Below are positions 10,201 through 15,807 of a DNA stretch of 19,101 bases, one piece after another (position 1 is the first letter of the stretch; each line of letters starts with the position of its first letter). Both the position numbers and the translations under genes were made by a program. Source of the stretch: an uncultured Cellvibrio sp. (GTDB lineage: Bacteria > Pseudomonadota > Gammaproteobacteria > Pseudomonadales > Cellvibrionaceae); NCBI GenBank assembly GCA_946886255.1, contig CAMPIG010000037.1, positions 1-19,101 on the forward strand, in the 5' to 3' direction. Below the pieces are notes generated by a model. It ran no database searches. It was not told where the DNA came from and worked only from the letters and a program-made list of their open reading frames with translations.

Positions 10201-13200
10201 CCTTGATTGTTGTTAAACGTATTTTGTGTATTGATATCGAGTGTATCAACCGCCGCGATGACACCGCTGTTGGTCACGTTGCTGGCGGTAAGATTAATTT
10301 GGCCGCTGGATTCCAGAAGGTTGCTGTTAATCACATCGGTCAGCACATCAAGGCGCAACACACCAACACCGACGTGATTAATCGCATTGCTGTTATTCAA
10401 TTGCCCGGCGGCAATAGTGGCGGATTCGGCGCGGGTTTGAATCACACCGGCATTATTCAGACTACCTGCAACGTCCAGCCACAAATCATCTGCATTGGTG
10501 CCTAATGCGGTAATTAATCCCACCAAATTATTGGTAGTGCCAAGGTTATTGGTCAGGTCGCCGCTGAGTTGCATGCGCAGACGATCTGCATCAATGGTGC
10601 CGCCGCTGTTGTTGACGGATTGGCCGGTGATCTGAATCTGTTGCGCAGCAATAGTAGCTTCGCGGTTATCCAAGACGCTCGCGTTAATCACCAGTTCGCT
10701 GTTGCTGGTTATGCTGGCACTGTTGTTGGTGACTTCCGTGGTATTAATGTCCAACTGGCCAGTGCCCGCGTGTTTGATCGCGGCGGCATCGGTATTTTGC
10801 AGTTGGTCGACGGTGATGGAAAAGTTATTGGCATTGGTTTGAATAACGCCGCCGTTATTGTTGAGTGTGCCACTAAGATTAATAACATTATCCGTTGTAC
10901 CTGCACCGGTGATGTAGCCGGTGTTGATTAATGTGGTACCGGATAGATTAAATGCACTCGCTGCATCCAGGTCGCCGCTGTTGGTCAGCGTTTGAATGGA
11001 TTCCATATCCAGATTTCCGGCAGCAGTGATGATACCGGTGTTGTTGATATTGCCAGCGAATAATGCTTGCGAGCCGTTGCTGTCGATGCGTTGCTGGTTA
11101 ATCAAATCGTTTTGTACATCGAGACGCAGCACACCAAAACCGGCGTGCAATAAGCGGCCGGTGTTGGTGAAGTTACCAAGGGTTAACGTAGCGCTGTCGG
11201 CATTGGTTTGCAGGGTGCCACTGTTTTGCAGCGTACCATCAACATTAATCAGCAAACTATCGGCGGCGGTGCCCAAGGCGCTGATGCTGGCCGTTGCGGT
11301 ATCGGAAATATTATCCAGATTGCCGGTTAACTGAATTTGCAATTGGTCGGCATCAATCGTGCCGTCGCGGTTATTCAAATCGGTACCGGAGATATCCACC
11401 GTAGCTGCGCTAATGTTGCCCGCACGGTTAACCGTTTGTTGTGCGGCCAGAGCAAGTTGATTATTGCTGACGAGGGAGCCGGTGGTGTTATCAACTGAGG
11501 TTGCGGTGATATCCAGCGCATTTGCACCGGCATGTAAAATTTGCCCCGCGTTATTATTAAGTTGATCGGCAGCAATGGTGAATTGGTTTGCATTGGCTTG
11601 AATAATGCCGTCGGTATTCTCCAAGGTGTCGGTAATGTCGATACGGCTGTTGGCGGTTCCAGCAGCGGTAATAGTGCCGTTGCTGTTATCCAGATTCGTG
11701 GCAGTGAGATTGATGGCAGCGCCGCTGTCCAGCGTGTTGCTGTTGATAATGGTTGTTGCAGTAACATCCAGCGTGCCGCTGGTGGCAATCAGGTTAGTGT
11801 TTGTCAGCGTGCCCGTGGTGGCGAGCAGGTTGCCGTTGCTTTCCAATACGCCGTTATTTAACCAGGCCTGTTGGACTTCCAACCGCAACACACCAGCGCC
11901 AGCGTGCAGCACCTGACCGTTGTTGGTGAAGTTACCTGCGTTAATGGTAGCTTGTTGGGCGTTGGTGCCGATGTAGCCGCCGTTATCCAGTAAACCGCCG
12001 ATCGTTAACAGCAATGCATTATTGTTGGTGCCCAGTGCAATCAGTTGACCGTTGTTGTTATTCAACACATTGCCGGTGACATTGATCGTCAATTGGTCGG
12101 CGTCGATAACTCCGCTGCTGTTATCGAGTTGGTCGCCCGTGAGGGTAATGGCTTGCGCGCCCAGGTTACCGGATTGATTGTTAATGTCTGCCGCGTTGAC
12201 AGCCAGAGTATTGTTACTGGCGATTTGCCCGCTGTTGTTGGCCAGGTTTGTTGCGTTGATTTGTAAGGTGTTATTGCCTGCGTGCAATAGTTTTCCGTTA
12301 TCGTTGTTGCGCAGCTCTTCGGCGGTAATGGAGAGGTTGTTCGCATTGGATTGGATTGTGCCGCCGGTGTTGTCTAATAGATTGGTGACATTAATATTGC
12401 TGTCTGTAGTGCCGGTTGCGAGGACCAGTCCAGCACGGTTATCCATATTTGCTGCCGCTAATTGAATGCGCCCCTGGCTGTCCAATGTACCGCTGCGGTT
12501 GTCCAGTAATCCGGTAACACCGATATCCAGATCACCGCTGCTGGCCAGTAAATACTGGTTGCGCACACTGTCAGCGCGAAGCACCAGATTGCCGTTACTT
12601 TCGATGCGGTTTTCGTTGACTAATGCTTGTTGCACATCCAGCCGCAATACGCCGCTGCCCGCATGAACAACACGCCCGGTATTGGTAAGGCTTTGTGCAG
12701 CGATTTGTGCGGAGGCCGCATTGGTGCCGAGCGTACCGGCGTTGCGCAGCAGGCCGTTAATGGTTAGTGCGAGGCTGTTGTTTACTGTGCTTTGTGCGAC
12801 CAGATAGGCGTTGCCATCATTGAGTAAATTGCCGATGAGTGTAATGTCTAGTGTCTCACCATCAATTACACCGTCGCGGTTGTCCAGGCTGGCACCGTCG
12901 ATGGTGATGGTGTTTGCGGATAAAGTACCGGCACGATTATTGATGGTTGCATCGTTGATGGCGAGATTGGCGTTACTGATTATCTCGCCGGTTTGGTTTG
13001 TCAGATCAGCGGCGGTAATTTGTAAAGCATTCGCACCCGCGTGCAGAATTTTTCCGTCGGTATTATCAATATCCGTGGCGTTAATGTTGAGTGTGTTGGC
13101 ATTGGTTTGGATGGTCCCGCTGTTGTTATCCAACGTGGCGGTTTGAATAATGGTGTCGTTACTGCCAGAGCTGAGCACAACACCCTGTTGGTTTGTTAAT

Positions 13201-15797
13201 ACCTCCGCGGTCATTTGCAAACCTGCGGCACTTTCGATGCGCCCGCTGGTGTTGTTTACGGTACCGGTGGCTGTCAAAAATACATTATTCAGGCTACTGA
13301 TTAAACCACTGGTGTTTGTGAGTTGTTCTGCCGTTACCGCCAACACACCATTACCGATAAGTTTTCCTTCAGTGTTATTGAACGCTGTGCTGAATACATC
13401 AAAACGGCCCGTGCCGAGGTGTTGAATACGGCCCTGCGTATTGTTCAGGTTAGTCAGTGTCAGGCTATTATTGGTTGCCGCCGATTGAATTAAACCGCCG
13501 GTGTTATCCAATTCCCCGGTTACCGTTAATGCGAGGCTGTTGTCCTGATTGCCCGTCGCTAATAATTGCCCGGCGTTGCCCTCGCTGTCGATGCGATTAC
13601 TGAGATCGCCTTCCACGGTTAAGGTCAGTTGATTCGCTTCCAGCGTGCCGCCGTCGTTATTGATATTTACGGCACCGGCATTCAGGGTCTGGGTATAGAT
13701 ATCTCCTTGCTGGTTATCGAGGGTTTGCGCTTGCAGTTGCAGGTTTTCTGATTGCAGTAACCCGGCGCGATTATCAAGCAACCCGGTTGCGGTGATCGTC
13801 AGATCCGTTGCAAATATTTCGCCGGCGTTGTTATTCAGGGTACCGCCGTTGATCGCCATGATGGCGTCGCTGGAGAGTTGGCCGCGCAGGTTGGTGATGC
13901 TGTTGGTAATGGCCAGATCCAGGCGATCTTTGCCGTATAAAATACCGTCGTCATTGAACAGGTTGTCAGCAGTCACAAACAAACTGCCTTCACTGCCAAA
14001 TTGGCCTTCGCGATTATCAAAATCGCCAGTGATGTTTAATTCAAATACGCCCGTGCCGCTGTGAAATAAATAACCGTTACGGTTATCCAGCCCGCCGAGG
14101 TTTAACACCAGATCAGCATCGTCACGAATATAAGAGCCGTTCTGGTTATTGAAGATGCCTTGCAAGTTGAGTGACGCATCGGATGAATTGATACTGCCAC
14201 CGGCGTTGGTCAATGTGCCCTCACCTTCAATCAAGACACCGCCACCGGCACTGATATTGCCGCTGGCGTTATTCAGTTCTTGCGCAATCTCAACGTGAAT
14301 ATCTGCACCGGCGGAGAGCAAACCTGCCGTGTTATTGATTTGACCAAAGTCGCCGGTGAGATTTTGTGAGCCCGAAAACAGCGCGCCGTTGCTGTTATCA
14401 AAATAACCCGAGGCGGTGACGGTGAGATCTCCACCCGCTGCAATAATTGCGTTCTGGTTGGTGACGGTAACCGCGCGCAGCAGTAAATCTTTATCGGCCT
14501 GAATTAATGCATCCGGATTATTCAGCAAGCGGTTAACCACAATATTGGCGTCGCCGGTGGATAAGACTTCACCGCTATTGATCCAGCTGTTTTGCGCGAT
14601 GGCGAGCAGCAAACCGTCTTTCAGGTAATTGCCGTTATTGTCAAAACCGGTGAGCAGTTGCGCGTCGGTAACGATATCTTGTGCACGTAAATCGATTTCG
14701 CTGGTGCCGGCAACAATGTCACCGGTAAGGCTCAGGGTTTTTCCGGCAATGGCATCGATGATATTCGCGTGGACATTATCGTGCAGTGTTACGTCGCCGT
14801 TAAAACTTGAAATAGCGATACGCTCTTTGGCGGTAGCTTTGTTGATTACGATATTGCCGTCGGCAGTTAATACCATGTCGCCGGTCGCGGCGGCCATATC
14901 GCCCGCAACACGCACTCCCACGCCGCTTTCAGTACCCATCATGGTGATGGCATTCACATACATGCCGCCCAGTGCGGCCACATCCAACGCAAATTCTGGT
15001 GAATCGCTGCCGTCGTTTTCCAATGCCGTCGGGCGGCTCGTCGCGTAATCCACGCGGTTTTTACCGAGCGCCATCATGACTTTTTGCGCGTGCAATTGTG
15101 CATTGATATATGCAGAGCGCGCGATGATATCCAGGTGTTTTACATTGGCCGCGTTAAGGCCCATGCCTTGCACAATAAAATTGCCATTGTCGACATTGAT
15201 GGAGCGCAATTGACCGTTTACCAGTTCCGGTTTACCGGCGGCGAGCGTCACGCGGGGAATATTGATAAAGCCACAACCATCGCAGGTAATGCCGTAGGGG
15301 TTGGCGAGCACATAATCGGCGGACTGCCCGGCAATTTCGGTGTAGCCCAATAACTGCGAACGGTTCGCGCCGGTGACTTCATTTAAAATTAACCGCGCAC
15401 TGGCATCGGTCAGGTTAGCGTTACCGGCAATGTGGCCGCCGAGTTGGGTGTTGGTGATAGTGCGGCTGTTGTTAAGGATCACGCCGTCTTTGCTGACATT
15501 AAACTCAGAAAATAAATTGTGCGAAACGCCTTTGTCGTTAGGCCGCGCGATATTGACGATGTCGACACCGTTGGCTGCCCTGTCCAGGGTCGGGCGCTGG
15601 CTTACGGCAACGGTTTTATCGACCGCAATGGTATCCGCTACGCTGATCAGTGGTTGAAAGGTCAACAAACCAGCGCAGCAATAGGCGGTTAATTTCTGCC
15701 ACAATTTTTTTGCCTCACGTCCCATGTTATCCATCTCTCTAACTGTCGTTGCCTTGTGTTTGAAGGTGCTGTGTGGTGATGGTGTTTTTTGCTTCAT
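486..15797 (-). CDS. cdiA: Giant CdiA/FhaB-type exoprotein with C-terminal toxin (TpsA)
   Basis: A single uninterrupted frame encodes about 5103 residues, well over the roughly 3100 of the E. coli EC93 CdiA. I chose the ATG at 15797 because GGTGA (15803-15807) sits 5 nt before it; TTG at 15809 and GTG at 15806 are in frame but lack a good site. Later ATGs at 15734 and 15725 are possible. Module order, numbered from 15797: signal region 1-55; TPS domain about 56-300 with NPYGITCDGCGF at 166-177; FHA-1 repeats to about 2565; receptor-binding-like segment 2566-2735 starting near CYDNGYC; Ser/Thr/Asn-rich linker; YP domain 2976-3105; FHA-2 to about 4303 with a helical insert at about 3847-3950; pretoxin with HETMH at 4504-4508; toxin from about residue 4855. 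Known for the family: exported by CdiB, cell-surface filament, toxin delivery on contact. No frameshift or stop interrupts it. Other possible readings include an adhesin, but the pretoxin and the following small gene favour CDI. Confidence 0.92.
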   Translation of the reverse strand: MKQKTPSPHSTFKHKATTVREMDNMGREAKKLWQKLTAYCCAGLLTFQPLISVADTIAVDKTVAVSQRPTLDRAANGVDIVNIARPNDKGVSHNLFSEFNVSKDGVILNNSRTITNTQLGGHIAGNANLTDASARLILNEVTGANRSQLLGYTEIAGQSADYVLANPYGITCDGCGFINIPRVTLAAGKPELVNGQLRSINVDNGNFIVQGMGLNAANVKHLDIIARSAYINAQLHAQKVMMALGKNRVDYATSRPTALENDGSDSPEFALDVAALGGMYVNAITMMGTESGVGVRVAGDMAAATGDMVLTADGNIVINKATAKERIAISSFNGDVTLHDNVHANIIDAIAGKTLSLTGDIVAGTSEIDLRAQDIVTDAQLLTGFDNNGNYLKDGLLLAIAQNSWINSGEVLSTGDANIVVNRLLNNPDALIQADKDLLLRAVTVTNQNAIIAAGGDLTVTASGYFDNSNGALFSGSQNLTGDFGQINNTAGLLSAGADIHVEIAQELNNASGNISAGGGVLIEGEGTLTNAGGSINSSDASLNLQGIFNNQNGSYIRDDADLVLNLGGLDNRNGYLFHSGTGVFELNITGDFDNREGQFGSEGSLFVTADNLFNDDGILYGKDRLDLAITNSITNLRGQLSSDAIMAINGGTLNNNAGEIFATDLTITATGLLDNRAGLLQSENLQLQAQTLDNQQGDIYTQTLNAGAVNINNDGGTLEANQLTLTVEGDLSNRIDSEGNAGQLLATGNQDNSLALTVTGELDNTGGLIQSAATNNSLTLTNLNNTQGRIQHLGTGRFDVFSTAFNNTEGKLIGNGVLAVTAEQLTNTSGLISSLNNVFLTATGTVNNTSGRIESAAGLQMTAEVLTNQQGVVLSSGSNDTIIQTATLDNNSGTIQTNANTLNINATDIDNTDGKILHAGANALQITAADLTNQTGEIISNANLAINDATINNRAGTLSANTITIDGASLDNRDGVIDGETLDITLIGNLLNDGNAYLVAQSTVNNSLALTINGLLRNAGTLGTNAASAQIAAQSLTNTGRVVHAGSGVLRLDVQQALVNENRIESNGNLVLRADSVRNQYLLASSGDLDIGVTGLLDNRSGTLDSQGRIQLAAANMDNRAGLVLATGTTDSNINVTNLLDNTGGTIQSNANNLSITAEELRNNDNGKLLHAGNNTLQINATNLANNSGQIASNNTLAVNAADINNQSGNLGAQAITLTGDQLDNSSGVIDADQLTINVTGNVLNNNNGQLIALGTNNNALLLTIGGLLDNGGYIGTNAQQATINAGNFTNNGQVLHAGAGVLRLEVQQAWLNNGVLESNGNLLATTGTLTNTNLIATSGTLDVTATTIINSNTLDSGAAINLTATNLDNSNGTITAAGTANSRIDITDTLENTDGIIQANANQFTIAADQLNNNAGQILHAGANALDITATSVDNTTGSLVSNNQLALAAQQTVNRAGNISAATVDISGTDLNNRDGTIDADQLQIQLTGNLDNISDTATASISALGTAADSLLINVDGTLQNSGTLQTNADSATLTLGNFTNTGRLLHAGFGVLRLDVQNDLINQQRIDSNGSQALFAGNINNTGIITAAGNLDMESIQTLTNSGDLDAASAFNLSGTTLINTGYITGAGTTDNVINLSGTLNNNGGVIQTNANNFSITVDQLQNTDAAAIKHAGTGQLDINTTEVTNNSASITSNSELVINASVLDNREATIAAQQIQITGQSVNNSGGTIDADRLRMQLSGDLTNNLGTTNNLVGLITALGTNADDLWLDVAGSLNNAGVIQTRAESATIAAGQLNNSNAINHVGVGVLRLDVLTDVINSNLLESSGQINLTASNVTNSGVIAAVDTLDINTQNTFNNNQGTLDSSAAINLQADSVTNADGYIVSAGTDSITWTVINSLNNTDGIIETNAQNILFTVGDLTNQNGRITHAGNGTFTLNADDEINNENGLLESVATIALDSPVINNAQGDIYAKAITLDGGNLDNTDGIIEANTLALQLAQITNQQSSGSERGILSALGNAADSLSIDTTGTLTNSGIIQTNALNATINAQSINNTKTITHAGLGVLRIDTSGALTNNAGQIVSLGSLDVQVNSLANSNTAALVAENTLTLNAQTGITNNASQIGATQAININVAAGNIVNSNAANIISNGGNSTVNASGTINNQTGEIAVTGNSTVSAGNQIDNRAGTIAHVGDGELTVSATTIDNSGGNLVGEDRLLINNFTQLFNNVFNGVVGNINAPHITLDGSSINNTGGTIYASGTNSLEVTADSLTNNNGDMFSEGNVTIDTDTLANTGGSIQSQQTLTLNLPSFNLNGGLFNAAGSLVINTQGNLVNGLGNQLITNGDLTLNTTGNITNQGTLSTLGDLGLSGINLTNQANAVISAGNLLDLNFTGAVTNAGRLSSGQNLNLIAQILNNNSGAIAAGNNFTATIGGNLNNRSLLFAANDLNLYVTGQVNNYTQANIFALNNITIARNAALARNTQVLNESGTIESFGGNVGIYTGELLNRRAEYTVDDYGNVLTDSGVASILAGGNMTLNANLIRNTISLIAADGNLDMQGGSLVNEAHLYGYDTPQEYYTALGARNVDCYDNGYCFMPVTWIADPADYVDGLIYAYIDVNSLSQSDWLKESFLDVFVNGMQVQTSEIINGYTPRELLDRYLDWVNLGYLPDEIPNNWSDHPYNYDPYADTGYWGEPNGNGWLPPRIEHVGFYVPDEIWFDSFTTVASTIQAGGNLTGNFTGTLENVNLHRTLDGAVSETRNPFVLADHSNINNAANNTLQNTSTNASGSNLVTIDQRTGNVGEAINVNATTQQFGTTTERDITSNTGTNTVDRSLNTVEQINSNATTAQIDGTRTGVDNITSQTGGTNVSGGNTTVENATSTNTPVALEDVNTDTLPAAVVDNNGATPVDTQNPGTDPLDPDAQPVINPITPPATNGNGTTVPEVISYNPTQNLQLPTNNGMFVVNTTPQSQYLVETNPILTDYLTFIGTDYLLDRLGYDPAELQRRLGDAFYETRLLREGLFILFGQRYLTNQNTGLAFTSDEAQFKYLMDNAIVANEALELSVGIALSAEQVAQLTHDIVWLVEQDVNGEKVLAPVYYASAARAGDLDNKGALMTGQNVSLSADNGVTNTGRLIGQHDLTVRTQQALQNTGTISAENFVLLEAGSITNTRDKVGNSGNIASGRAGTVQLISRGDINNDSRIAGGDLLMKSETGSLTNSGSLSANRDLVTIAQRDIINTVVTEKTGERVGSIESGRNLTLITREGDISNRAAITTDNPYSHTTRVTVGTAPRINAGGDMTLDAGRDVLLTASNLRSGNDMTLNAARDIQVENAANESHFVGKDYKGKVNQSSRVEHVGSSLDAGGDMTMNAGRDVNLLGTDVTAQGNIGLTAERDVNLEAVADTVDSEFHRKRHDSIRSTVTHVQTTLAAGGDASMKAGQDINMIGSTLTAQGDASLHAKRDTNLVAVNDSEYHYEYEKKKKSFGRSTTTVTETLKENVVGGVIDAGGDVLINARKSGETLITETSGNVNIVGGVVRAGKDVVIAADDDINVTGATYNELDFYSKSKSGFGGLTGKEAGQVQEDTKLAAAMIAAQGGDVTMISGNNLSLVGADVVADGDVNLEAVDQLLINAGEVVSQSESWSKKSGFFSGGDFYSSTERNAGESVTGAQASTVTAGGNVNINAGSAKVIGSDIHGETGVAINTDIGDLEVLAARTTTESYSYEKDMSIGFGDLAEGLSRPDQLVKNEDGRATIKLADATYDEVDTKTQTVDHRGSTVTSGGNVNLASTENMLIEGSHIAADVNDAGQGDVTLAAGNNVTIKETTDTYDSDTKEIHGKAELSVVVQHQAVEVAKALIAVDDAKDQLEQAKKDYKKYEKDLDNLQNTLNALEADYANKIPGVSYEDVLELRELVDDVKGDKEWYVAGIALAAVNLASKTTALVQQTAAAAQSTATYGFNAGVQLDIDASKTTTSIKETTAVASTVSGNNIHIHTGVGKNNAEGTSTNIGGSHVQAKDTLAINTGELNITASKNTQEIDSNTEQGHISAQMTAYGAAAGGVSVNADFSRSKNSETHTTINNSTLTADNIQLTTTGDTNIRGGNVHADSTLVTDIGGDLNVESLQNRSRTKNNSAGISGGFSASGGDVTGVNGGINASNGMSTTRETVRSSLTSGGTADITVAGNTQITAATIATIDENGNDLGNLNLNTGSLSFTDLRDTHQSNQTSGGISTSLNVGGTTATEASQNQQLATDSQGRELDPNTSNITYSNNSQYDASKALATLGTGNITIGGKTDSEENPHESLTGLNRDTTNTTKDLWSVERQEGNVDLAIDHRMLSEDGRKEIKEDFKRTEILGESIADMADGSVSFLGNNGEGESSLREHIGNKQDFFTATKNFVNDVNNAEHVSVINDGNATPEQKQAAYSALANSIAMQTGVSPVEAMVLVQEEYNLNTRTYDGTTIQQQIQGAYAQNPNSQHQEGLIFVVDDNIATTNQAVNVVGHETMHHIDSNKNVVVTDQTAYDTNRENYADLMGNATEDYLGFNFAVSGNGTFGTTNNRVDSNTNNAAVKNNNAVFNALDQREVDYRQLAIPEISYVRDESRVDRFANYIEEQTGETLSHAEASARLLQGSAGLIDQKWQEIHGSDAAVMDFLMTEIAGDIRTVAGNRTENTGSEISPYELEQQLLNSNLAYTDESTGERRLIFGLGEGEFADERHGVTAFMSNQTIGQTDALGVPKTDLQRRLDHLAGFSEGQASAVDQPGTVLWDGAVGTASGIWDFVTSPIDTTTGAWEGMKEADAYGRLLEFQGRDHEAGYMEGYAQGSIAVGAVASPIGEAFGTSLLSGALARANGGDVKVTAGTRGEVVGVSITETSTPSPTARAILVESNTDNEAGFTNLPVNERGIPTSADNLGGRNPGDIAGGEGDFYQRVDQAERGVISATESRFDDIALEGQARQHQMLESNHGYNVAGAADEIRFADSTLGGSGTFVTDYIAFEKVVGYLPDEGGVIKVTRVQLDQLEINLGLRPGALESGSVVRQIDNIKDAAPTSPFGEAGGPPGNEYFRGSGMHLPDGSPEVVIQPQPRLNNKNIKNSWTLEVIEE
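497..503 (-). promoter_or_regulatory. Shine-Dalgarno of the immunity gene, inside cdiA
   Basis: GAGGTGA lies 7 nt before the ATG at 489 and within the last codons of cdiA. It provides independent initiation for the immunity gene, while the ATGA overlap allows translational coupling. This would tie immunity synthesis to completion of toxin synthesis. Confidence 0.7.
1241..2889 (-). other. Pretoxin region of CdiA with HExxH...ExxxD motif
   Basis: The region begins at LTGLNRDTTN (about residue 4305), the same transition as 'AGLSRDPENANG' in E. coli CdiA. It is mainly helical and non-repetitive. HETMH at 4504-4508 (nt 2274-2288) is followed 20 residues later by ENYAD, giving the spacing and ExxxD form of gluzincin metallopeptidases. 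A Gly/Ala-rich stretch follows near the end (about 4820-4850, ending VGAVASPIGEAFGTSLLSGA), possibly membrane-active. No VENN or LYN junction motif is present. Confidence 0.7.
2890..6482 (-). repeat. FHA-2 repeat region of CdiA with helical insert
   Basis: Residues about 3106-4303 carry the second repeat family, with units like 'LxAGGDMTxNAGRDVNLxGSxVxAxGDxxLxAxRDVNL'. These are distinct from FHA-1, and GC content reaches about 60%. Around residues 3847-3950 (about 3945-4260) the repeats are interrupted by a charged heptad-like helix (AKDQLEQAKKDYKKYEKDLD), then an Ala-rich stretch (IALAAVNLASK and LVQQTAAAAQ). Beta repeats resume at FNAGVQLDI. In the CDI model FHA-2 enters the target-cell outer membrane and helps toxin passage. 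That role is taken from the family and not seen here. Confidence 0.85.
6483..6872 (-). other. YP domain of CdiA
   Basis: Residues about 2976-3105 run from YLVETNPILTDYLTF through FIGTDYLLDRLGYDP, LGDAFYETRLL, QRYLTNQ, QFKYLMDNAI and GIALSAEQVAQL to VLAPVYYAS. Nearly the same motif series (FLGSSYFLDRLG, LGDAVFDTRYV, MRYLMDNA, GVALTAEQIAQL) occurs in E. coli CdiA between the receptor-binding and FHA-2 regions. It is one of the best conserved parts of the protein and supports the CDI assignment. In the published model this region is linked to the arrest of secretion before target-cell contact. Confidence 0.85.
6903..7505 (-). other. Low-complexity Ser/Thr/Asn/Gly linker of CdiA
   Basis: Residues about 2765-2965 are dominated by N, T, S, G, V and, towards the end, P and D (for example TNTPVALEDVNTDTLPAAVV and a Pro-rich stretch near 2930-2950). 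No repeat coil or helix pattern is evident. It separates the receptor-binding-like segment from the YP domain and is probably disordered or extended. Confidence 0.7.
7593..8102 (-). other. Presumptive receptor-binding segment of CdiA
   Basis: At residues 2566-2735 the repeat pattern stops and a non-repetitive, Tyr/Trp/Asp-rich segment begins, with DCYDNGYCFMPV from 2591. It ends at STIQAGGNL (2730-2738), where repeats resume briefly. E. coli EC93 CdiA has a comparable cysteine pair (CNGHGAC) in the same place, followed by its receptor-binding region and then an 'IQAGGD' return to repeats. By position this is the receptor-binding domain. The sequence between the landmarks is not one I can assign to BamA-, OmpC/F- or Tsx-binding classes. 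Confidence 0.6.
8103..14760 (-). repeat. FHA-1 filament: tandem beta-helix repeats with a ~255-residue super-repeat
   Basis: Residues about 346-2565 are degenerate repeats of about 20 residues with the pattern 'LxNxxGxIxSxxxLxIxAxxLxN', typical of Fil_haemagg beta-helix coils. A longer register is visible. The motif 'HAGxGVLRLDV' recurs with its His codons starting at 12665, 11906, 11147, 10376 and 9605, at spacings of 253, 253, 257 and 257 residues. A second 'HAGxxxLxI' series starts at 13043, 12284, 11534, 10772, 9998 and 9212. The copies are diverged, which has kept the long frame intact. The role is inferred from the family: a rigid stalk projecting the receptor-binding tip. Confidence 0.88.
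14898..15632 (-). other. TPS (haemagglutination activity) domain of CdiA
   Basis: Residues about 56-300 carry the hallmarks of the N-terminal secretion domain that the TpsB POTRA domains recognise. VNIARPNDKGVSHN at 81-94 is followed by FNVSKDGVILNN (99-110), QLGGHIAGN (118-126), ILNEVTG (137-143) and NPYGITCDGCGFINIPR (166-182). The same motif series occurs in E. coli CdiA and in FHA. The two close cysteines, C172 and C175, match the CDGCG of CdiA. Confidence 0.92.
15633..15797 (-). other. Extended N-terminal signal region of CdiA
   Basis: The first 55 residues have a long, basic N-terminal arm (many K/R/H), then KKLWQKL and a hydrophobic core (about 36-55, TAYCCAGLLTFQPLIS) ending in SVADT. 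This resembles the long signal peptides of TpsA proteins exported by Sec. The exact cleavage site is uncertain. If translation began at the ATG at 15734 or 15725, the arm would be 20-24 residues shorter with a more ordinary signal peptide. Confidence 0.65.
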
Positions 15798-15802
15798 CGT
15801 TA

Positions 15803-15807
15803 TCACC
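15803..15807 (-). promoter_or_regulatory. Shine-Dalgarno of cdiA overlapping the cdiB stop codon
   Basis: GGTGA (minus strand) lies 5 nt before the ATG at 15797, and its last three bases are the TGA of cdiB. This decides the cdiA start and suggests reinitiation by ribosomes finishing cdiB. Confidence 0.65.

Noticed and set aside
8103..14760. CRISPR-like or tandem DNA repeat array
   Set aside because: The repetition is at protein level, with diverged codons and no identical short repeats separated by unique spacers. It is the coding sequence of beta-helix coils.
335..15657. Many plus-strand open frames of 60-210 codons across cdiA
   Set aside because: They lie antisense to one 15.3-kb intact frame, lack ribosome sites and known domains, and reflect the repetitive Asn/Thr/Gly/Leu-rich codon pattern of the FHA repeats.
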